Assembly: GCA_003552885.1 (NCBI GenBank) | Contig: PUPA01000043.1 | Location: forward strand, 1 to 34,102 | Origin: Natrialbaceae archaeon | GTDB lineage: Archaea; Halobacteriota; Halobacteria; Halobacteriales; Natrialbaceae | Length of the DNA: 34,102 nt | Reading direction: 5' to 3' | Part shown: positions 7,602-14,951 of the stretch, piece after piece | Layout: each line of letters opens with the position of its first letter | How positions within the stretch are numbered: the stretch's first letter is position 1 | Position numbers and translations under genes: made by a program | The notes under the pieces: generated by a model | What the model saw: only the letters and a program-made list of their open reading frames with translations | Database searches by the model: none | Told to the model about the DNA's origin: nothing

Positions 7602-8927
7602 ATGGCCGCGAATCGGCGCAAGCTCCTGGCACTCTCGGGTGTCGTACTTGCCAGCCTGTCGGGTTGTCTCGCGGATCTCCCACCCGGTTCGGAGACCGGG
7701 AGTGAGAACGAACCAAACCCCGCTTCGTCTGAAAACCGAGTTGATCCGGACGTCGATGCTGATACCATCGACACGCTCGTTGCGGGGAACACCCGGTTCG
7801 CGTTCGACCTGTACGACCGGCTTCTCGAAGACGAGTCAGAGACGGATCACTTCCTTTCGCCGTTCAGCATTTCGATGGCGCTGGCGATGACGTGGGCAGG
7901 TGCTCGCGGTGATACCGAGGAGGCGATGGCTGACGCACTCAACTTCTCCCTCGACAGAGACGACCTCCACCCCGCATTTAACGCCTTGGACCTGGAACTC
8001 GACGAACGAGGCGATAGCGGGGGCAACGAAGACGACGAGGGGGGCGATCCGTTCGCACTCAACGTCGCCAACGCGTTGTGGCCACGCGAAGGGCTGGAGC
8101 TCCGTGAGGGATACGTCGACACGATGGAAGCACAGTATGGTGCCCTCCCAGTCGAGGTGGACTACAGTGATCCCGAGCTGGCCAGCGATGTGATCAACGA
8201 CTGGGTGGCTGACGAAACCGAAGCGCGGATCGATGATCTCGTTTCGGAAGGAGATCTCGACGAGAATCCACCGCTGGTGTTGACGAACGCGATCTACTTC
8301 CTCGCTGGTTGGCTCGAGGAATTTGACGAGGAGGACACCTACAACGCCGATTTCACCACGCTCGACGGATCGACAGGTGAGGTGTCCATGATGTCTCAGA
8401 CCGAGTCGTTTCCGTACGCCGCTGTCGACGGTCATCAGCTCATCGAACTTCCGTACATCGGAGCGGAGACGAGCATGGTCGTGTTCCTCCCGGCTGACGA
8501 GGAGTTCGAAACGTTTGAAACTGAGCTGGACGCCGATCGCCTCGACACGCTGCTCGCTCGACTCGACACGGAGTACGGGACGATCGAACTCCCTCGATTC
8601 GAACTCGAGACGTCGTACGGACTCTCCGAGGTGCTCGAAGATACGAGCGTGGAGGTCGCGTTCACACCCGATGCGAATTTCAGCGGAATGGTAGACGGCG
8701 GCGGGTTGTGGATTGACGATGTCCTTCACGATGCGTCTGTCTCCGTGGATGAAGAAGGAACAGAAGCGGCAGCCGCAACTGCCGTCATCATGGGAGATTC
8801 CGGGCCACCACCGGGGGAGTTTGAAATGGTCGTCGATCGCCCCTTCTTATTGCTAATCCGTGACCGACCGACCGGTGCGGTACTCTTCTTTGGCCGCGTG
8901 GTTGATACCCCCGACGATCCCAACTGA
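7602..8927 (+). CDS. Lipoprotein serpin (serine/cysteine protease inhibitor)
   Basis: A 441-residue serpin fold protein. The N terminus MAANRRKLLAL has twin arginines, and LSGC at residues 19-22 is a lipobox, so the mature protein is likely Tat-exported and lipid-anchored through Cys22 on the outer face. A short acidic linker then leads into the serpin domain from about residue 50 (FAFDLYDRLL, FLSPFSISMALAMTWAGARGDT, LVLTNAIYFLAGW). The reactive-centre hinge is inhibitory in type: E384-E-G-T-E-A-A-A-A-T393, followed by AVIMGDSG. Counting P17 as E384 puts P1 near Ser400. The distal signature FEMVVDRPFLLLIRD and the final LFFGRV are intact. It could protect the cell from extracellular proteases, its own or those of neighbours. 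Codon use is less GC-biased than in the flanking genes, which fits acquisition by transfer. Confidence 0.93.
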   Translation: MAANRRKLLALSGVVLASLSGCLADLPPGSETGSENEPNPASSENRVDPDVDADTIDTLVAGNTRFAFDLYDRLLEDESETDHFLSPFSISMALAMTWAGARGDTEEAMADALNFSLDRDDLHPAFNALDLELDERGDSGGNEDDEGGDPFALNVANALWPREGLELREGYVDTMEAQYGALPVEVDYSDPELASDVINDWVADETEARIDDLVSEGDLDENPPLVLTNAIYFLAGWLEEFDEEDTYNADFTTLDGSTGEVSMMSQTESFPYAAVDGHQLIELPYIGAETSMVVFLPADEEFETFETELDADRLDTLLARLDTEYGTIELPRFELETSYGLSEVLEDTSVEVAFTPDANFSGMVDGGGLWIDDVLHDASVSVDEEGTEAAAATAVIMGDSGPPPGEFEMVVDRPFLLLIRDRPTGAVLFFGRVVDTPDDPN

Positions 8928-9221
8928 TCGCTCACACTTCGCAGTCCGAGTGCCCGGAGGTGTTATCGAATCCGTGGCGGTGACGTGCGTTCGGGAGGGC
9001 TGAAAACAGGCGGTAGATGAGAACGAGAAATCCCGTTCGAGAGCACCCCGACATTCGCAACTACAGATACCTCATTTCATATCGCGTTATGTGGTTTATT
9101 GTTTTGTGACGAGGGTATCGCGCTCGCCGATTGCGAGGGCGACACGGATAACCGAAGCTGGTCGAATCGGCGCCGTAGAGCGCCCGCGCGTGGTCGATCC
9201 CTGCCGCCGATCGTCGTCGGC
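8928..9221. other. Intergenic region between converging serpin and RIO2 genes
   Basis: I see no gene here. An AT-rich stretch at about 9074-9106 (including TTTATTGTTTTGTG) is flanked by an imperfect inverted repeat: GATACCTC near 9066 and GAGGGTATC near 9110. Since both neighbouring genes end here, a bidirectional transcript end is the simplest reading. Confidence 0.35.
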
Positions 9222-10115
9222 TCAGAGCCCCTCGAACGTTCCTTCGGCGATCGCGTCGGCGAGTTCGGCGGCGTCGACCGCCGGGAGGTTCCGGGGGTAC
9301 TTCCGGTCGAAGTAGTTGACGAGATTTGTCACGTCGCGTTCGAGGAACTCCCGGGCGTTCTCGTGGTCGGTCGGGACCGCCTGTGGCCAGTCGAAGACCG
9401 TCACGCCACCCTCCCCGACGAACACGTTGTACTCGCTCACGTCGGCGTGGACGTAGCCGCGCTCGTAGGCACTCGCGAGTTCGGCCACCAGGAGTTCGAG
9501 GACGCCACCGACCTGTCGGTCGTCGAGTTTCGCCCGTGAGAGCTCGACGCCGTCCATCTTCTCCATCACGATGGCGTGGCGGTTCTGATCGATCGGTCGG
9601 GGGACGGCCACCTCCGGGTACAGCGCCTCGAGAATCCCGTGCTCGCGTTCGGCGGCCTTCCGGGCCGTGTACAGCCAGGAGACGTGACGGTTCTCGGAGG
9701 CGTAATCGCGTTCGCGGTGGACCTCCCGGAAGTTCGTGTACCCCTCGCGGTGGTACTTCAGCGCGAGGGGTTTGTACGATCGGACCTCGTAGACGTCGCT
9801 CTCTTTCCCCACACCGAGGGGAGCCCCGAACTCGGCGACCGTCTCGCGCTCGACGAGCGCCCGGAGGGCCAGGGCGTCGTACCCTTCGAACTGGAGGGAG
9901 TACCCCTCGTACTGGATGGTCTTTTTCTCGATCAGGCCGCGTTTGAGACACCGCTCGAGACGGTAGTCGACCTCCTCGGGAGTCAACCCCGAAAAGGAGG
10001 GGAGCTTCCCGCGTTTGACCCACTGGGAGAAGCGCATCCCCTGTTCGACCCCGGAGAGCAGATAGAAGTCCTCCGGCTCGAGTTCGGGTAGGAGCTCGGC
10101 GACGTTCCGCACCAT
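9222..10115 (-). CDS. rio2: RIO2-type atypical serine protein kinase/ATPase
   Basis: A 297-residue archaeal RIO2. The N-terminal winged-helix domain (about residues 1-85) opens with MVRNVAELLPELEPEDFYLL. The kinase domain has a nucleotide loop GVGKESDVYEV, a lysine in LALKYHREG, a catalytic motif HADVSEYNVFV (HxDxSxxN) and a metal-binding Asp in VFDWPQAV. In archaea and eukaryotes RIO2 acts in late maturation of the small ribosomal subunit, where its ATPase activity drives release from the pre-40S/30S particle. The start is ATG 10115, which matches the family N terminus and lies 24-29 bases from a minus-strand TTTTAC at 10139-10144. It stands alone: a divergent DUF429 gene lies upstream and a converging serpin downstream. 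This is a core housekeeping gene. Confidence 0.95.
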   Translation of the reverse strand: MVRNVAELLPELEPEDFYLLSGVEQGMRFSQWVKRGKLPSFSGLTPEEVDYRLERCLKRGLIEKKTIQYEGYSLQFEGYDALALRALVERETVAEFGAPLGVGKESDVYEVRSYKPLALKYHREGYTNFREVHRERDYASENRHVSWLYTARKAAEREHGILEALYPEVAVPRPIDQNRHAIVMEKMDGVELSRAKLDDRQVGGVLELLVAELASAYERGYVHADVSEYNVFVGEGGVTVFDWPQAVPTDHENAREFLERDVTNLVNYFDRKYPRNLPAVDAAELADAIAEGTFEGL

Positions 10116-10138
10116 GGCCGGGGTAGCAATCGCGCACG

Positions 10139-10144
10139 TAAAAG
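10139..10144 (-). promoter_or_regulatory. TATA-like box of rio2
   Basis: TTTTAC on the minus strand, 24-29 bases before ATG 10115. It supports that start and a leaderless transcript. Confidence 0.45.
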
Positions 10145-10180
10145 GGGCGTGACGCCCGCCCGCCGGATCCGGCCAATAAA

Positions 10181-10374
10181 TCACATGTAGCTATACGCAA
10201 CTGTCGGCTCGCGGCCGTCCCGACCGTGGGCCCCGCCAGCCCCGCCCGTCGCCCCCACGCCGTGTGCCCCCGGCGAGGGGGGACCCACCGCGGTCCCGTC
10301 CGGAGCGACCCCGCCGAACGACCCTCCACCGTCTGCCCCTCCACTGATGTAGCTGGAGCCACGAGGGACGGGGC
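10181..10374 (-). other. Gly-rich open frame in the rio2-DUF429 intergenic region
   Basis: One minus-strand frame reads as a Gly/Ala-rich tail (ISGGADGGGSFGGVAPDG, then GAHGVGATGGAGGAHG) and stops at 10181 after TVAYSYM. It has no ATG in frame within the interval; an internal GTG would leave about 25 residues. It may be a chance frame in GC-rich DNA, a relic, or a tiny protein. There is no homology I can name. Confidence 0.15.
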
Positions 10375-11115
10375 ATGTACGTCGGCGTCGACGGATGTCC
10401 GGCGGGATGGATCGCCGTGCTGTTCGACGAGGACGGCTACCGAGGCTCCGGTCTGTACGGAGACGTCGAAGAGCTGTGGACGGCCCACGGTGACGTGGCA
10501 GACGTGATCCTGATCGACGTGCCGATCGGGCTCCGGGAGCGCTCGAACGCGAAACGCCCGTGTGACGACGCCGCCCGCGAAAGGCTGAGTCCGGAGCGCC
10601 ACTCCAGTGTGTTCTCCGTCCCCGTGCGGGCGGCCGTCCACGAGGAGTGTTACGAGAGCGCAAAACGAACACAGGAAGAACGCACAGACGGCAGTCTCGG
10701 CGTCCAGTCGTGGGGCATCGCCGACAAGATCGCCGAACTCGACACCTTCCTCCGCGGGACGGCGCCGGAGGCCGTCGGCACGATCCGCGAGGCCCACCCC
10801 GAACTCTGCTTCTGGGCGTTGAACGGCGAATCAGCCACGACGTACTCGAAGACGGGCCAGCCGGCCGCCGCGTTCTGGGAACGGATCGGGATACTCGAGG
10901 CCACAGACGGTACGGTCGTCGACGACGTCCGCGACGCTGCAACCGGCCTCGACACCGCGGTCGGCAACGACGATGTCGTCGACGCGTTCACACTGGCGCT
11001 CACCGCCAGTCCGAAGACCCGGCCGTTACGAACGCTCCCCGACGGATGGCCCGACGGCGATCCGGGGGATCCGACCGGTGCCCTGCCGATGGAGGTGGTG
11101 TACGCCTATCCGTGA
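10375..11115 (+). CDS. DUF429 family protein, predicted RNase H-fold nuclease
   Basis: A 246-residue DUF429 protein. The start MYVGVDGCPAGWIAVL contains the conserved early aspartate of an RNase H-like beta-strand. It is followed by ILIDVPIGL (second acidic strand), RPCDDAARERL, SVFSVPVRAAV, then EAHPELCFWALNG and the C-terminal GNDDVVDAFTLALTA, where further acidic residues sit. The family is annotated as a predicted nuclease with an RNase H fold, but substrate and role are not established. I saw no clear TATA box at the usual distance from ATG 10375. It is divergent from rio2 and appears to be a single-gene unit. Confidence 0.88.
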   Translation: MYVGVDGCPAGWIAVLFDEDGYRGSGLYGDVEELWTAHGDVADVILIDVPIGLRERSNAKRPCDDAARERLSPERHSSVFSVPVRAAVHEECYESAKRTQEERTDGSLGVQSWGIADKIAELDTFLRGTAPEAVGTIREAHPELCFWALNGESATTYSKTGQPAAAFWERIGILEATDGTVVDDVRDAATGLDTAVGNDDVVDAFTLALTASPKTRPLRTLPDGWPDGDPGDPTGALPMEVVYAYP

Positions 11116-11431
11116 TCGAACGCGCTCACCGGGGTGGTCGGTCACGAAAGAGCGGTTTGACGATTCCCGATCCACGCTCCCGGCGAGCGATCCGTAACAG
11201 ACGGCGATGGCCGCGGTGGGAACGGATAGCTCAGTAGGGTCGGTCAGTCGACGTCGTCACCGCTGGCTCGCCGACCGTCTCCGGTGGGTCGGCGGGTTCG
11301 AGGAGCCAGTCGTCGCATCCAGAACGCCTCCCGATCCGTCGAAACGCCGGCTCTTTCGTCTTACACCGATCTCACGTCGTAGGTGAAACCCAGCACACCC
11401 CTTTATTTAGCGCACTGCCGTGGATGAACCC
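11116..11431. other. Intergenic region after the DUF429 gene
   Basis: About 315 bases without a convincing gene. The only clear signal is a TATA-like TTATTTA at its right end (11403-11409). A minus-strand frame of about 24 codons near 11250-11325 ends in GDDVD but has no support. Confidence 0.4.
11403..11409 (+). promoter_or_regulatory. TATA-like box before the leader frame and fusion gene
   Basis: TTATTTA within CTTTATTTAG. It is 23-29 bases upstream of ATG 11432, not of ATG 11542, so transcription probably begins at the short leader frame and the fusion gene would have a leader of about 110 bases. Confidence 0.5.
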
Positions 11432-11545
11432 ATGTGCTCTACGCCCGGTCGGAGCTCCAATCGAATCCACCGCCCCGGACCGTCTCGAAACCGTGTCGGT
11501 ACGGACGATCGGTGTCGTTCCACCGGTCCGGGGCAACGGCCATGA
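11432..11545 (+). CDS. Possible 37-residue leader peptide overlapping the fusion gene start
   Basis: An open frame of 37 codons plus TGA begins with ATG at 11432, exactly where a leaderless transcript from the TATA-like box would start. Its stop overlaps the start of the next gene (ATGA at 11542-11545), the arrangement used for translational coupling. The product would be Arg/Pro/Ser-rich (MCSTPGRSSNRIHRPG...), unlike typical acidic haloarchaeal proteins, so the peptide itself may be irrelevant. The alternative is that GTG 11434 is the true start of the fusion protein, adding 36 residues in the next frame. Confidence 0.3.
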   Translation: MCSTPGRSSNRIHRPGPSRNRVGTDDRCRSTGPGQRP

Positions 11546-13395
11546 GGATCCTGGTCTTCGGCGCAGGACCGCTGGGAAGCCTGAAAGCGACACGACTCCA
11601 CGAAGCGGGACACGACGTCTCTCTTCTGGCCAGAGGGCAGCGGTTGGCGGACCTGAGAGAACACGGGGTCGTCGTCCACGAGCAGGGTGCTGACAGGGTG
11701 GACGTCGCTCACGTTCCCGTAGTAGAGACGTTCGAGGCCGACGACGACTACGATCTCGTCCTGATCGTTATGGGCGAGCACCAGTTCACCGGGATTCTGG
11801 ATACGTTGGCGGAAAACGAACACGTCCAGACGGTCTGCTTCATGGGAAACGCCGTAAACGGACCCGAGGAGATGGTCCGGGTGCTCGGCAACGAGCGCGT
11901 GATGTTGGGATTCCCGTACCCCGGTGGCAAACGAGACGGACACGTCGTGTGCGTGCTCCCGATCGACGAACAGAACGAGTACACCATCCCGATCGGGGAG
12001 GCCGACGGAACGATCCGTCCCAGAACCCGAGAGGTGGCGGCAGTGCTCTCGGACATGCGAGGATACGACGTCGAGATCAGGACGGATATGGACGAGTGGC
12101 TGAAGTACCACGTCGCGCTGCTCATCTCCGGACTGGCCCCTGCGCTGTATGCCGCTGACACCGAAATGAGACGACTCGGTGAGACGAGGGACTTGCTGGT
12201 GCTCTCCGTTCGCGCGACGAAAGAAGCGTTGCGGGGATTACGTGAGGCCGGCTATTCGCCGAGCCCCCGGGTTGTGCGGGGGTTCGAGTACGTTCCGGAA
12301 CCCGTCTGCGTGTGGGCCATCGGGTGGCTGATGCGCACCGAGTACGCGAAGATCTCGATCGAGGGCCACACCCGTGCCGGTCGAGAGGAGATGACGCACC
12401 TCTTCGATGGGTTGGTGTCGATCGTCGAAGGCGGCGGTGGAACGACCGACGCGATGGATCGGCTGGCGCCGTACTTCGACCCCGACACATCACCCTACCC
12501 CGAAGGGAGACGGGACATCCCGATGAAGTGGGGTGGCGTGATCGCTCCCGCGCTCGGGGTCGGGGCGCTCGCAGTCGCCCTCCGCCGTTTGCGTTCGAAG
12601 CCCACGGCAACACCTCCAGTCGAAGGTGAGTACGGGACCGTCCAGTACGAAGTGGTCGGGCCCGAAGACGCGACTCCGGTGGTGTTCACCCACGGGTTCG
12701 CCCTCGACCGCGGGACGTGGCGGGAACAGGTCGCCACGCTGTCGGAGTCCTATCGAGTCCTCTCGTGGGACCTCCCCGGGTGTGGTGACTCCGCCGAGTC
12801 GAGCGATCCAGCGCGATTCGACGTCGCCTCCCAGAGTTTGCTCGACGTACTGGACGAGCAAGGGGTGGACCGGGCCGTTCTGGTCGGCCAGTCGATGGGG
12901 AGCCTGTTGAGCCAGTACGTCGCGTACCACCACCCCGACCGCGTTCGTGCCCTCGTTCACGTCGGTGGCTTCCCGCTGTACGGGGGGGTTTCCGACCACA
13001 CGATCAAACTGATGGGGTTGCACGTGTGGGCATTGAAGCGGATGCCCGAACGACTGCTGTGTGACCTGTTTGGTCGGTTCGTCGCTCGAAGCCCCGAGGC
13101 CCGAGCGTACGCGAGACGGGCGAGTGCACGGACCGGGAAGGAGAACATGGTGTCTCTCGAACGAGCACTCCTCGGCGACCTCGGAGACGGGATTCCCGAA
13201 CCAACCGAGCACCCACAGCTGGTCGTGGTCGGTGAAGAGGAGCACTTCTGGCTCCGGAAGAAGGCGAGAGAGTGGGACGAAACCCTCCTCGACAGCGAGT
13301 ACGAGACCGTGCCGGATGCGGGACACCTGGTGAACCACGACAATCCGACGGTCTTCAACGAAATCCTGTCTTCGTTTCTGGAATCGCTGGACTAG
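11542..13395 (+). CDS. Fusion protein: ketopantoate-reductase-like (PanE/ApbA) domain plus alpha/beta hydrolase
   Basis: A 617-residue two-domain protein. Residues 1 to about 320 look like a 2-dehydropantoate 2-reductase: MRILVFGAGPLGS has the GxGxxG nucleotide loop (G7, G9, G12), followed by DLVLIVMGEHQFTGILDTLAEN, VCFMGNAVNGPEEM and EWLKYHVALLISGL, where the Lys aligns with the family's catalytic lysine but the usual following Asn is not evident. A hydrophobic segment at about 331-349 (GGVIAPALGVGALAVALRRL) resembles a membrane helix with flanking arginines. Residues from about 372 form an alpha/beta hydrolase: VVFTHGFALDRGTW (oxyanion region), nucleophile Ser451 in GQSMGS, and a late catalytic His in DAGHLVNHDN. 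The reading frame is continuous through the join. The substrates are unknown; it need not make pantoate. The chosen ATG begins the Rossmann strand directly. Confidence 0.85.
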   Translation: MRILVFGAGPLGSLKATRLHEAGHDVSLLARGQRLADLREHGVVVHEQGADRVDVAHVPVVETFEADDDYDLVLIVMGEHQFTGILDTLAENEHVQTVCFMGNAVNGPEEMVRVLGNERVMLGFPYPGGKRDGHVVCVLPIDEQNEYTIPIGEADGTIRPRTREVAAVLSDMRGYDVEIRTDMDEWLKYHVALLISGLAPALYAADTEMRRLGETRDLLVLSVRATKEALRGLREAGYSPSPRVVRGFEYVPEPVCVWAIGWLMRTEYAKISIEGHTRAGREEMTHLFDGLVSIVEGGGGTTDAMDRLAPYFDPDTSPYPEGRRDIPMKWGGVIAPALGVGALAVALRRLRSKPTATPPVEGEYGTVQYEVVGPEDATPVVFTHGFALDRGTWREQVATLSESYRVLSWDLPGCGDSAESSDPARFDVASQSLLDVLDEQGVDRAVLVGQSMGSLLSQYVAYHHPDRVRALVHVGGFPLYGGVSDHTIKLMGLHVWALKRMPERLLCDLFGRFVARSPEARAYARRASARTGKENMVSLERALLGDLGDGIPEPTEHPQLVVVGEEEHFWLRKKAREWDETLLDSEYETVPDAGHLVNHDNPTVFNEILSSFLESLD

Positions 13396-13489
13396 TCGAC
13401 AGCCGTGCGATGATCTCTCCGATCGAAAAGCCAACCAATCCTCGAAATCGCGTGGAGCCGTTCTTCCGAGCCCTCCACTCACGCGGACT

Positions 13490-13575
13490 GTGCCGGCCTC
13501 ACCCGAACACTCGTCGACGACGCGCTTTGAAGATACGGACGTATCCACAGGGAGCGCAGTCTCCACAGGCGCGAT
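13490..13575 (-). pseudogene. Likely C-terminal relic of an IS200/IS605-type TnpB
   Basis: The minus-strand frame starting next to the tRNA reads PVETALPVDTSVSSKRVVD, which resembles the poorly conserved tail found after the zinc-finger region in many haloarchaeal TnpB (IS1341-type) proteins. Nothing upstream of it is TnpB-like, since the tRNA gene begins 13 bases away, and the downstream residues quickly lose resemblance. It would therefore be a fragment of roughly 25-40 codons. The match is from memory of the motif and is not conclusive. Confidence 0.4.
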
Positions 13576-13588
13576 AGTAAATTTCGGA

Positions 13589-13663
13589 TGGGCGCTGCAG
13601 GATTTGAACCCGCGACAACTTGGTCCGAAGCCAAGCACTCTGTCCAGACTGAGCTAAGCGCCC
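13589..13663 (-). tRNA. tRNA-Arg (anticodon TCG)
   Basis: A complete 75-base cloverleaf on the minus strand. The acceptor stem GGGCGCT pairs with AGCGCCC. The D stem is GCTC/GAGT, the anticodon stem CTTGG/CCAAG with loop CTTCGGA (anticodon TCG, reading CGA arginine codons), and the T stem GCGGG/CCTGC with loop TTCAAAT. The discriminator base is A. No CCA is encoded and no intron is present. The gene has its own TATA box. Confidence 0.97.
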
Positions 13664-13690
13664 AGCGGCCGTCAGTTTCACTCGGCTCCG

Positions 13691-13696
13691 TATAAG
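13691..13696 (-). promoter_or_regulatory. TATA box of tRNA-Arg
   Basis: TTATAC-like box (TATAAG region on the plus strand) 28-33 bases upstream of the first tRNA base, the usual archaeal spacing. Confidence 0.55.
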
Positions 13697-13768
13697 TCGC
13701 TCGGTTCGGTGCGGTCTCGGCCGACCGTCCCGTCGACGGTTCCCGCGGTTTGGAACCCACCAGGGTCG

Positions 13769-13774
13769 TTATAT
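13769..13774 (+). promoter_or_regulatory. TATA-like box of the DUF7511 gene
   Basis: TTATAT, 29-34 bases before ATG 13803; a leaderless transcript is expected. Confidence 0.5.
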
Positions 13775-13802
13775 CCGAGGTGGTCGTCCCTCGAACCGAG
13801 CC

Positions 13803-13979
13803 ATGACTCTGGACGACCCAGCCGTCGGTCGGTCGGACGATGAGGGTGAGCCACTCGAGTTGCTCGTAGATGGGGAGTGGTGGACGTTCGTTCCGGCCGA
13901 GGCCACCGGCGACGAACGGCTCACCCGGTGGATCTCGGTCCCCCGCAGGGACCTCCGTGATCTCGAGGAGTGGCGCTGA
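13803..13979 (+). CDS. Small haloarchaeal DUF7511-type protein
   Basis: A 58-residue acidic protein. After a variable N terminus the core reads LELLVDGEWWTFVPAEATG, then DERLTRWISVPRRDLRDLEEW. This follows the pattern of the short Halobacteria-restricted family I know as DUF7511 (LELLV..., FPADATGDERxTxWI..., L-xx-xR ending). No function is established for the family. The start is supported by a TATA-like box at the right distance. The gene lies 49 bases before the DGGGP synthase, which has its own promoter, so the two may be transcribed separately. Assignment rests on motif pattern only. Confidence 0.7.
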   Translation: MTLDDPAVGRSDDEGEPLELLVDGEWWTFVPAEATGDERLTRWISVPRRDLRDLEEWR

Positions 13980-13996
13980 CGGAGGCGGACCGGATC

Positions 13997-14004
13997 GTTT
14001 ATTT
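13997..14004 (+). promoter_or_regulatory. TATA-like box of the DGGGP synthase gene
   Basis: GTTTATTT, 24-31 bases before ATG 14028; it overlaps the spacer after the DUF7511 stop and indicates an independent leaderless transcript. Confidence 0.5.
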
Positions 14005-14027
14005 GCCGGCGTTTTCCACACCGGACA

Positions 14028-14888
14028 ATGGACGCCCGGGAGACTGCTGTCGGCCTGTTCGAGCTGACGCGGCCGGCGAACTCGGTCGCCGCCGGCGTGT
14101 TGACGTTCGTCGGCGCCTACGTCGCCGGCGGGCTCGGCGACCACCCGGCGGCGGTGGCGGCGGCGGTCGGCGCGACGGTGCTCGCGACCGGTGCCGGGAA
14201 CGCGATAAACGACTACTTCGACCGGGAGATCGACCGGATCAATCGGCCCGATCGGGCGATTCCGCGCGGGGCGGTTAGCCCGCGTGGCGCCGTGGCTCTC
14301 GGCGTCGTTCTCTTCGCGGTCGCCATCGCTCTGGCGCTCACGTTGCCGGCGCTCGCGGTCGCCATCGCGGTGGTGAACCTGCTGGCGCTGGTGGCGTACA
14401 CGGAGCTGTTCAAGGGCACTCCCGGGGCCGGAAACGCGCTCGTGGCGTATCTGGTCGGCAGCACGTTCCTGTTCGGGGCGGCCGCGGTGGGCGACGTCCG
14501 GACTGCGGCCGTCCTCTTCGTCCTCGCCGGGTTGGCGACGTTCAGCCGCGAGGTCATAAAAGACGTCGAGGACGTGGCGGGCGACCGCGAGGAGGGGCTG
14601 AACACGCTGCCGATCGCCGTCGGCAGGCGGCGTGCGCTCGCCGTCGGCCTGGCTGCGCTGGTCGCGTCGGTACTGGCGATCCCGCTTCCGTACCTCTATG
14701 GCCCGTTCGGTGGCGCCTACCTGGCGCTCGTGGTACCTGCGGCGGCGGTCATGCTCGCCGGCGCAGTTCGGAGCTTCGCGGATCCCGCGGTCGGCCAACG
14801 GCGGGTCAAGTACGGGATGTTCCTCGCGACGCTGGCGTTCGTCGCGGGTCGCGGCGCGGCCGACCTGGCCTGGCTGGCTCCGAGCTGA
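14028..14888 (+). CDS. Digeranylgeranylglyceryl phosphate synthase (UbiA prenyltransferase family)
   Basis: A 286-residue polytopic UbiA-family enzyme. It should transfer the second geranylgeranyl group to geranylgeranylglyceryl phosphate, a committed step of archaeal ether-lipid synthesis in the membrane (EC 2.5.1.42). Both aspartate-rich motifs are present: NDYFDREIDRINRPDR with D62, D65 and D69, and DVEDVAGDREEG starting at D179. These bind the Mg-diphosphate of the donor. About eight or nine hydrophobic segments fill the rest, and the early FELTRPANSVAAG is typical of archaeal DGGGPS. The length matches the family. It is a single gene with its own TATA box, and an essential housekeeping function is expected. 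Other UbiA enzymes are less likely given the motif context. Confidence 0.93.
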   Translation: MDARETAVGLFELTRPANSVAAGVLTFVGAYVAGGLGDHPAAVAAAVGATVLATGAGNAINDYFDREIDRINRPDRAIPRGAVSPRGAVALGVVLFAVAIALALTLPALAVAIAVVNLLALVAYTELFKGTPGAGNALVAYLVGSTFLFGAAAVGDVRTAAVLFVLAGLATFSREVIKDVEDVAGDREEGLNTLPIAVGRRRALAVGLAALVASVLAIPLPYLYGPFGGAYLALVVPAAAVMLAGAVRSFADPAVGQRRVKYGMFLATLAFVAGRGAADLAWLAPS

Positions 14889-14917
14889 CGCGGTCGCCCG
14901 TCCGTCTGATCAAAAGG

Positions 14918-14925
14918 AATATAAC
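14918..14925 (+). promoter_or_regulatory. TATA-like box of the RecA-fold gene
   Basis: AATATAAC, 27-34 bases before GTG 14952; it favours the GTG over the internal ATG at 14979. Confidence 0.5.
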
Positions 14926-14951
14926 CTGGATCCTCACACCTTCACACAGTA

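Noticed and set aside
13589-13663. An intron or an unusual structure in tRNA-Arg
   Set aside because: The cloverleaf folds without interruption with all stems paired; it is a standard tRNA.
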